A DNA stretch of 27,835 nucleotides from Bacteroidota bacterium (GTDB lineage: Bacteria; Bacteroidota; Bacteroidia; Chitinophagales; Chitinophagaceae). Positions 23,071 through 27,835 of this stretch are shown here, piece after piece; the stretch's first letter is position 1; each line of letters opens with the position of its first letter. The stretch lies in assembly GCA_023429825.1 (NCBI GenBank), contig JAEZDC010000106.1, positions 1-27,835 of the forward strand, read 5' to 3'. The notes under the pieces are model-generated. The model saw only the letters and a list, made by a program, of their open reading frames with translations, did not search any database and was not told the origin of the DNA. The translations under genes were made by a program, and so were the position numbers.

Positions 23071-23496
23071 GTGGCGTACGAAAACAACGACAAGAAAATG
23101 GAAAGTGTTTACAGCAAGAGAATCAGGGCTGGTAAAAGAAGGACCTATTTTTTTGATGTAAGAGCAACCCGGGGAAACGACTACTACCTCACTATTACAG
23201 AAAGCAGGAAACGTTTCAACGATAACGGTTATGACAGGCACAAAATTTTCCTGTACAAAGAGGATTTCAACAAATTCATCAAAGCATTGACTGAAGCTGT
23301 TGATCATGTAAAAACTGAGTTGATGCCTGATTTTGATTTTGATGCATTTAATCACGAGTACAATGATGCGGAAGAGAATGGTGTAGACGAAGTAGCTGAA
23401 ATAACTGAAGTAGCATCTTCGCCATCTGTGGCACCTGCGGAAGAAAACTCACCTTCAACCAATAATCATTCTTCTGAAGAAGTAGATAAGTGGTGA
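23071..23496 (+). CDS. DUF3276 / PUR-alpha-like nucleic-acid-binding protein
   Basis: A protein of ~141 residues of the Bacteroidota DUF3276 family, which has the PUR-repeat fold related to eukaryotic PUR-alpha and Borrelia BpuR; these bind single-stranded DNA and RNA. The conserved core is SVYSKRIRAGKRRTYFFDVR, then NDYYLTITESRKRF and HKIFLYKEDFNKFIKAL. After the core (to ~residue 93) the protein has an acidic, Ser/Pro/Glu-rich tail of ~45 residues ending EEVDKW, probably disordered. I choose the GTG at 23071 (MAYENNDKKMESVYSK): it lies downstream of the promoter and gives the N-terminus expected for the family. ATG 23098 (MESVYSK) is the other option. A hairpin terminator follows, so the gene is monocistronic. 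Confidence 0.85.
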   Translation: MAYENNDKKMESVYSKRIRAGKRRTYFFDVRATRGNDYYLTITESRKRFNDNGYDRHKIFLYKEDFNKFIKALTEAVDHVKTELMPDFDFDAFNHEYNDAEENGVDEVAEITEVASSPSVAPAEENSPSTNNHSSEEVDKW

Positions 23497-23518
23497 TTTG
23501 AAGAATATTTTTAATACG

Positions 23519-23541
23519 AAGCCTCTTACGGAGGCTTTTTT
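23519..23541 (+). terminator. Rho-independent terminator after the DUF3276 gene
   Basis: AAGCCTC (23519-23525) and GAGGCTT (23531-23537) pair around TTACG, running into a T tract. It lies 22 nt after the stop. Confidence 0.85.
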
Positions 23542-23622
23542 GTTATACATATGCCCTTCTTTTGTTAAAGAATAAGCTAACAGTTGAAGTAGCGCAGTTA
23601 AATTCTTCCATTCGTTCAGGCA

Positions 23623-23663
23623 GATCATTAAGGATCAGAACGTTGAAGAGTGCGACGCAACAG
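23623..23663 (+). repeat. 41-nt dispersed element, copy B
   Basis: Plus-strand counterpart of the minus-strand element at 14674-14714: GATCA (23623-23627), CAGAACGT (23636-23643) and GTGCGACGCAACAG (23650-23663) are identical in both, with the same spacing. It lies ~80 nt after the DUF3276 terminator and ~50 nt before the rpmI promoter. Downstream, AATTGC at 23676 and CATAA at 23693 also recur after copy A, at slightly different distances. Confidence 0.7.
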
Positions 23664-23716
23664 AAGTAACATGAGAATTGCAGGAGCTGGGCTCATAAAA
23701 ACTTCGCTTAAAAGCC

Positions 23717-23746
23717 TTGAAAATTAGTTGCAGAGCCTTACCTTTG
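23717..23746 (+). promoter_or_regulatory. Promoter of rpmI-rplT
   Basis: TTG (23717-23719), a 19-nt spacer and TACCTTTG (23739-23746) fit the Bacteroidota consensus. Predicted transcription start is near 23753, giving a leader of about 88 nt before rpmI. Confidence 0.75.
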
Positions 23747-23789
23747 CCGTCCGAAAAATCGGGACCATTTCCCACAAGGCTCAACAAGT

Positions 23790-23807
23790 GTACTTCCGGT
23801 GAAGTAC
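23790..23807 (+). promoter_or_regulatory. Hairpin in the rpmI leader, possible autoregulatory structure
   Basis: GTACTTC and GAAGTAC form a perfect 7-bp stem closed by a CGGT tetraloop in the untranslated leader, 33 nt before the rpmI start and without a T tract. Leaders of rpmI-rplT operons in other phyla bind L20 for feedback control; that this one does is inference. Confidence 0.45.
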
Positions 23808-23840
23808 CGCCAGCAGGGTGTAATCGAAAGATTATTAAAC

Positions 23841-24038
23841 ATGCCAAAGGTAAAAACCAACTCCAGCGCAAAGAAGCGCTTTAAGGTGACCGGTACAGGA
23901 GAGATCACCTTCCAGAAAGCTTTTAAACGTCACATTTTAACGAAGAAGTCTACCAAACGCAAAAGAGCAATGCGTAAAGATGGTATGGTGCATAGTGCCA
24001 ATAAAGATTTCGTTATGCGTTTATTAAGATTGAAGTAA
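23841..24038 (+). CDS. rpmI: 50S ribosomal protein L35
   Basis: A 65-residue basic protein of the large ribosomal subunit. MPKVKTNSSAKKRFKVTGTG is the standard L35 N-terminus and fixes the start at the ATG at 23841, although the frame is open further upstream. The remainder (HILTKKSTKRKRAMRK) is typical. rplT follows after a 39-nt gap, the common gene pair. In many bacteria infC precedes them; here the pair starts from its own promoter. Confidence 0.97.
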   Translation: MPKVKTNSSAKKRFKVTGTGEITFQKAFKRHILTKKSTKRKRAMRKDGMVHSANKDFVMRLLRLK

Positions 24039-24077
24039 CCAAATTGATCAACCTCCTCCGGGATAAAATAATTTAAT

Positions 24078-24422
24078 ATGCCACGTTCAGTTAACGCTGT
24101 TGCATCAAGAGCAAGAAGAAAAAGAATTCTGAAGCAAGCCAAAGGCTTCTACGGTAAAAGAAAAAATGTATATACCGTAGCAAAGAATATTGTTGAAAAG
24201 GGTATGACCTATAGCTATGTAGGTCGTAAACTCAAGAAAAGAGAATACCGCCAGTTATGGATTGCTCGTATCAACGCTGCTTGCAGAGAGCAGGGTATGA
24301 CGTATAGCCAGTTCATTAACGCACTTAGCGTAAAAGGTATTGATCTTAACAGGAAAGTTCTGGCTGATATCGCTATGAATGAACCTGAAAGCTTCAAAGC
24401 TTTGATCGCTTCAGTTAAGTAA
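24078..24422 (+). CDS. rplT: 50S ribosomal protein L20
   Basis: A 114-residue protein of the large subunit, needed early in 50S assembly and, in several bacteria, the repressor of its own operon. The start MPRSVNAVASRARRKRILKQ, then AKGFYGKRKNVYTVAK, RKLKKREYRQLWIARINAA and the C-terminal VLADIAMNEPESFKALI match the family throughout. It shares a transcript with rpmI and is followed by a strong terminator. Confidence 0.98.
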   Translation: MPRSVNAVASRARRKRILKQAKGFYGKRKNVYTVAKNIVEKGMTYSYVGRKLKKREYRQLWIARINAACREQGMTYSQFINALSVKGIDLNRKVLADIAMNEPESFKALIASVK

Positions 24423-24450
24423 TACAGGTGATATTACCTACATAATAATG

Positions 24451-24480
24451 GCCCTGCAACTTTGCAGGGCTTTTTATTTT
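24451..24480 (+). terminator. Rho-independent terminator of rpmI-rplT
   Basis: GCCCTGC (24451-24457) and GCAGGGC (24464-24470) pair perfectly around AACTTT, followed by a T-rich tract. It starts 29 nt after the rplT stop. Confidence 0.92.
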
Positions 24481-24489
24481 CAGAAATTC

Positions 24490-24497
24490 TATTTTTG
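24490..24497 (+). promoter_or_regulatory. Possible -7 element of the decarboxylase gene
   Basis: TATTTTTG fits TAnnTTTG and lies 53 nt before the ATG at 24551, just after the rplT terminator. The nearest TTTG upstream (24461-24464) is 25 nt away, longer than usual, so the call is tentative. Confidence 0.4.
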
Positions 24498-24550
24498 TTG
24501 CCGTTTGATATGAACAATCTCTTTATCCATTAAATCCTCCGTTCAGAAAA

Positions 24551-25978
24551 ATGAACAATACTTACACCGACCTGGTGAAGCAAACATTCCACTTTCCGCA
24601 AGAAGGTTTTGAAATTAATAACGATGGTTATCTCCAGTTCAACGGGCTTGATGTAAAAGCTTTGATCGATAAGTATGGAACGCCGATGAAGGTGACTTAT
24701 CTGCCTAAGATCGGGATGCAGATAAACAAAGCAAAGAACATGTTCGCCGCGGCAATGAAGAAACATAAATATGAGGGTAAATATTTCTATTGCTATTGCA
24801 CTAAAAGCTCGCACTTTTCTTTCGTGGTTGAAGAGGCATTAAAGCATGATATTCATCTCGAGACTTCTTATGCTTATGATATTGAGATCATCAATAAGCT
24901 ATATGAGAAAAGGAAGATTAACAAAGATGTATTTATAATTTGTAATGGGTTTAAGCAAAGAGGTTATACGTCGAGAATAACAAAGCTTATCAATACCGGG
25001 TTTAAAAATGTGATCCCGGTATTAGATAATAAAGAAGAACTATCTTATTACAGGAGGAATGTAAAGCAACCTTTTAAACTTGGAATTAGAGTAGCCGCAG
25101 AAGAAGAACCAACTTTTCCTTTCTATACTTCGAGGTTAGGAATACGAGCCAAAGACATTTTAGAATTTTATGTAGATGAGATTGAAGGCTATGAAGATAA
25201 GTTTCAGTTGAAGATGCTTCATATCTTCTTAAATAAAGGCATTAAAGATGATATCTACTATTGGAGTGAATTGAATAAGATCATCAACCTCTATTGCCAG
25301 TTAAAGAAGATCTGTCCTGAACTCGATTCAATTAATATTGGTGGCGGTTTTCCTATCAAACACTCTTTAGGCTTTGAATATGATTACCAGTTTATGATCA
25401 ATGAGATTATTGGCAACATTAAGAAAGCTTGTAAAAAAGCAAAAGTGCCAATGCCAAACATTTATACTGAATTTGGAAGCTATACGGTAGGAGAAAGCAT
25501 GGCACATATCTATAGTGTGATAGGACAAAAGAATCAGAATGATAGGGAAACGTGGTATATGATCGATTCATCTTTTATTACTACTCTTCCTGATACATGG
25601 GGCATAGGTGAACGATTCCTGATGCTGCCGATCAATAAATGGTACAATGAATACCATCGTGTGGTGCTAGGCGGAATTACCTGTGACAGCCATGATTACT
25701 ACGATTCAGAAGAACACATTAACGAAGTATTCCTGCCCAAAACAAAAAATACCGATGAAAAAGATGAGGATAACAAGCAGCCATTGTATGTAGGATTTTT
25801 TCATACCGGTGCATACCAGGACCAGATCAGTGGTTATGGGGGTATCAAACACTGCTTAATTCCATCTCCTAAGCATGTGATCATTGAGCATGATAAAAAT
25901 GGTAAACTGGTGGATTGGTTGTATGCTAAAGAGCAATCAGCTCAAAGTATGCTGAAGATCTTGGGTTATGTGAAATGA
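24551..25978 (+). CDS. speA: Arginine decarboxylase-like PLP enzyme (alanine-racemase fold)
   Basis: A cytosolic fold-III PLP decarboxylase of 475 residues, of the type annotated in Bacteroidota as arginine decarboxylase, which makes agmatine for polyamine synthesis. The PLP lysine is Lys85 in YCYCTKSSHFS, the equivalent of the Y-x-x-K motif. SINIGGGFPI is the glycine-rich phosphate-binding loop, and the decarboxylase motif CDSHD is at 378-382, with Cys378 the likely catalytic cysteine from the partner subunit. It is much shorter than E. coli SpeA (658 residues), so substrate assignment rests on lineage and not on close identity; another basic amino acid is possible. Transcribed alone, between the rplT terminator and a two-way terminator. 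Confidence 0.82.
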   Translation: MNNTYTDLVKQTFHFPQEGFEINNDGYLQFNGLDVKALIDKYGTPMKVTYLPKIGMQINKAKNMFAAAMKKHKYEGKYFYCYCTKSSHFSFVVEEALKHDIHLETSYAYDIEIINKLYEKRKINKDVFIICNGFKQRGYTSRITKLINTGFKNVIPVLDNKEELSYYRRNVKQPFKLGIRVAAEEEPTFPFYTSRLGIRAKDILEFYVDEIEGYEDKFQLKMLHIFLNKGIKDDIYYWSELNKIINLYCQLKKICPELDSINIGGGFPIKHSLGFEYDYQFMINEIIGNIKKACKKAKVPMPNIYTEFGSYTVGESMAHIYSVIGQKNQNDRETWYMIDSSFITTLPDTWGIGERFLMLPINKWYNEYHRVVLGGITCDSHDYYDSEEHINEVFLPKTKNTDEKDEDNKQPLYVGFFHTGAYQDQISGYGGIKHCLIPSPKHVIIEHDKNGKLVDWLYAKEQSAQSMLKILGYVK

Positions 25979-25996
25979 TAGCGATATATTTAAAAT

Positions 25997-26029
25997 AAAA
26001 AATGCAAGGTTTCTAGCCTTGCATTTTTT
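25997..26029. terminator. Bidirectional terminator between decarboxylase and aconitase genes
   Basis: A perfect 13-bp stem made of six A plus TGCAAGG (25997-26009) and CCTTGCA plus six T (26017-26029), with a 7-nt loop. Either strand gives a GC-containing stem followed by T, so it can end both convergent transcripts. Confidence 0.93.
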
Positions 26030-26046
26030 ATTTATATAGAATAAGA

Positions 26047-27835
26047 TTATTCCATCGCAAATTTCATCCTGATAATATTTAGCGCCCCTCCGGCTTTAAA
26101 CCATTCTATTTGCTGGTCATTGTAGGTGTGATTTACCTCAAACTCATCTGTAGATCCATCGGTATGATGCAATACAATTTTCAATGAGCTGCCCGGAGCG
26201 AATTGGCTAAGCCCTTTTACGTCAATTGTATCATCTTCCAATATCTTTTCGTAATCTTCTTTGTTAGCAAAAGTCAATGCAAGCATTCCCTGTTTCTTCA
26301 GATTGGTTTCATGAATACGGGCAAAACTCTTCACCAATATCACTCTTACTCCCAGATGCCTGGGCTCCATTGCCGCATGTTCTCTTGAAGAACCTTCACC
26401 ATAGTTTTCATCACCAATGACGATCGTTCCGATACCTGCAGCTTTGTAAGCTCTTTGCGTGGCAGGAACTGGTCCGTATTCGCCCGTAAGGTGATTCTTT
26501 ACAGAATCCGTTTTATCATTGAAGTAGTTAACTGCACCGATCAATAAATTGTTAGAGATATTATCTAAGTGACCACGATACTTTAACCATGGCCCGGCCA
26601 TAGAGATATGATCTGTTGTACACTTTCCTTTGGCTTTAATAAGTAATCTTAGATCATACAGATCAGTTCCTTCCCATGCTGCAAAAGGAGCAAGCAATTG
26701 CAAACGTTGTGATTCGGGATTTACAGCAACTTCCACGTTACTTCCATCTTCTGCTGGCGGCTGGTAGCCCGCATCTTCTACTGCAAACCCTCTTGCAGGT
26801 AATTCGTGACCTGTGGGCTCATCCAAAGCAACCTCTTCACCATTCTCGTTCAGCAATTTATCTTTCAATGGGTTGAAAGTAAGATCACCCGCAATGGCGA
26901 AAGCAGTAACGATCTCAGGCGATGCAACGAACGCATGAGTGCCTGCATGCCCATCATTTCTTTTTGCAAAGTTTCTGTTGAAAGAGGTGATAATAGAGTT
27001 CTTACGATTCGGATCATCAATATGTCGTGCCCATTGACCGATACATGGTCCGCATGCATTGGCTAATACAACTCCACCGATCTTATCGAAGATGTTAAGA
27101 AGGCCGTCTCTTGCGATCGTATAACGAACCTGTTCGCTTCCCGGTGTAACCGTAAATTCCGATCTTGCTTTCAAGTTCTTATCTACTGCCTGCTGAGCAA
27201 TAGAAGCAGAACGGGTAATATCTTCATAGGAAGAGTTGGTACAAGAACCGATCAAAGCAACTTCTAATTTTTCAGGCCAGTTGTTCACTTTCACCGCTTC
27301 TGCAAAACGACTGATCGGCCATGCCAGATCTGGCGTAAAGGGTCCATTAACGTGAGGCTCTAACTCACTAAGATTAATTTCAATTACCTGGTCATAATAT
27401 TTTTCAGGAGCATTGTAAACATCTTCATCTGGTCTTAAATGCTCCCTGATGCCATCAGCTAAAGAAGCTACATCTTCTCTAACAGTCCCTCTTAAATAAG
27501 CCCCCATCTTCTCATCGTAAGGGAACAAAGAACAAGTAGCACCTATCTCAGCGCCCATATTACAAATAGTGGCTTTACCGGTAGCGCTAATGCTATCAGC
27601 ACCTTCACCAAAATATTCAACGATTGCACCGGTTCCCCCTTTTACCGTAAGGATACCTGCTACTTTTAATATAACATCTTTCGCACTGGTCCAACCGCTC
27701 ATCTTACCGGTTAACTTGATACCTATGAGCTTTGGCCATTTCAATTCCCACGGCAATCCTGCCATTACATCACAGGCATCAGCACCACCCACACCAATGG
27801 CGATCATCCCTAAACCACCTGCATTAGGTGTATGT
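26047..27835 (-). CDS. acn: Aconitate hydratase, C-terminal part (cut by right edge)
   Basis: The [4Fe-4S] enzyme of the TCA cycle that interconverts citrate and isocitrate. The gene runs off the right edge: before the apparent ATG at 27807 the frame continues with HTPNAGGLG, part of the aconitase core, so that ATG is internal. About 595 of the ~750 residues expected for the mitochondrial-type family are visible. All three cluster cysteines are present: one in GSCTNSSYED (codon 27241-27243) and two in ACGPCIGQW (27052-27054 and 27043-27045). The C-terminal swivel domain carries YGEGSSREHAAMEPR and ends IIRMKFAME. The order matches mitochondrial-type aconitase and not AcnB. The stop is 17 nt from the two-way terminator. 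Confidence 0.96.
   Translation of the reverse strand, partial: HTPNAGGLGMIAIGVGGADACDVMAGLPWELKWPKLIGIKLTGKMSGWTSAKDVILKVAGILTVKGGTGAIVEYFGEGADSISATGKATICNMGAEIGATCSLFPYDEKMGAYLRGTVREDVASLADGIREHLRPDEDVYNAPEKYYDQVIEINLSELEPHVNGPFTPDLAWPISRFAEAVKVNNWPEKLEVALIGSCTNSSYEDITRSASIAQQAVDKNLKARSEFTVTPGSEQVRYTIARDGLLNIFDKIGGVVLANACGPCIGQWARHIDDPNRKNSIITSFNRNFAKRNDGHAGTHAFVASPEIVTAFAIAGDLTFNPLKDKLLNENGEEVALDEPTGHELPARGFAVEDAGYQPPAEDGSNVEVAVNPESQRLQLLAPFAAWEGTDLYDLRLLIKAKGKCTTDHISMAGPWLKYRGHLDNISNNLLIGAVNYFNDKTDSVKNHLTGEYGPVPATQRAYKAAGIGTIVIGDENYGEGSSREHAAMEPRHLGVRVILVKSFARIHETNLKKQGMLALTFANKEDYEKILEDDTIDVKGLSQFAPGSSLKIVLHHTDGSTDEFEVNHTYNDQQIEWFKAGGALNIIRMKFAME

Larger units (their letters stand above)
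23497..23840 (+). other. 344-bp intergenic region before rpmI
   Basis: The longest stretch without an assigned gene. In order it holds the DUF3276 terminator, about 80 nt with no recognised signal, the 41-nt dispersed element (23623-23663), an 18-codon ATG reading frame (23671-23727, MRIAGAGLIKTSLKSLEN) that I do not call a gene, the rpmI promoter, and a leader with a hairpin. infC, which commonly precedes rpmI, is absent here. Confidence 0.7.

Noticed and set aside
23671..23727. An 18-codon ATG frame (MRIAGAGLIKTSLKSLEN) after repeat copy B
   Set aside because: Too short to support as a gene on sequence alone; kept only as a comment on the repeated element.
23799..23840. ATG at 23799 as start of rpmI
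   Set aside because: It would add 14 residues not found in L35, would include part of the leader hairpin, and the ATG at 23841 gives the canonical MPKVKT start.
27805..27807. ATG at 27807 as the true aconitase start
   Set aside because: The frame remains open to the window edge and encodes HTPNAGGLG, a conserved internal aconitase sequence.

Overview
The window looks like chromosomal DNA from a member of the Bacteroidota, most probably a Chitinophagaceae-like soil or freshwater bacterium. The grounds are: proteins with type IX secretion (T9SS) C-terminal sorting domains of both type A and type B; a PorP/SprF-family outer-membrane protein; PKD-array surface proteins; a Bacteroidota PUR-alpha-like (DUF3276) protein; AT-rich codon use; promoters of the Bacteroidota form (TTTG or TTG, about 18-19 nt, then TAnnTTTG); and almost no Shine-Dalgarno sequences. 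The genus assignment is inference.

Layout. The left edge holds the last 36 codons of a LuxR-type helix-turn-helix protein (2-112). Next, on the plus strand, are an M32 metallocarboxypeptidase and a small putative lipoprotein (229-2159). The main accessory block (2272-12986, plus) holds two giant tandem paralogues of about 1600 residues. Each has a signal peptide, about 15 PKD repeats, three Ig-like modules and a type B T9SS sorting domain. They are followed with a 1-nt gap by a PorP/SprF-like barrel, which is the expected export and anchoring partner of type B cargo. A convergent aquaporin-like channel (minus) ends 11 bp away. Then come a BCP/PrxQ-type peroxiredoxin and a tiny protein that is little more than a signal peptide plus a type A sorting domain (14304-14639).

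A minus-strand cluster (14732-21003) reads lipoprotein; terminator; apolipoprotein N-acyltransferase (lnt); alpha/beta hydrolase; then a third type B PKD protein overlapping the hydrolase by 4 bp. Divergently follow an MdlA/YheI-like ABC exporter with an Asp-Asp Walker B, the DUF3276 protein, a 344-bp intergenic region, rpmI-rplT (L35, L20), an arginine-decarboxylase-like PLP enzyme, and, convergently, an aconitase cut by the right edge.

Functionally the window mixes housekeeping genes (ribosome, TCA cycle, polyamine synthesis, lipoprotein maturation, peroxide defence) with a cell-surface programme of three type B cargo proteins, one SprF-like partner and one orphan type A sorting domain. I see no phage, transposon, CRISPR array, tRNA or rRNA. 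The least explained signals are: a 41-nt non-coding element present twice in opposite orientation (14674-14714 and 23623-23663); the passenger-less sorting-domain protein; the full-length tandem duplication of the PKD giants; a 7-bp-arm palindrome at 14246-14261; a candidate leader hairpin before rpmI; and non-ATG starts at 7 of 17 genes whose start is visible.
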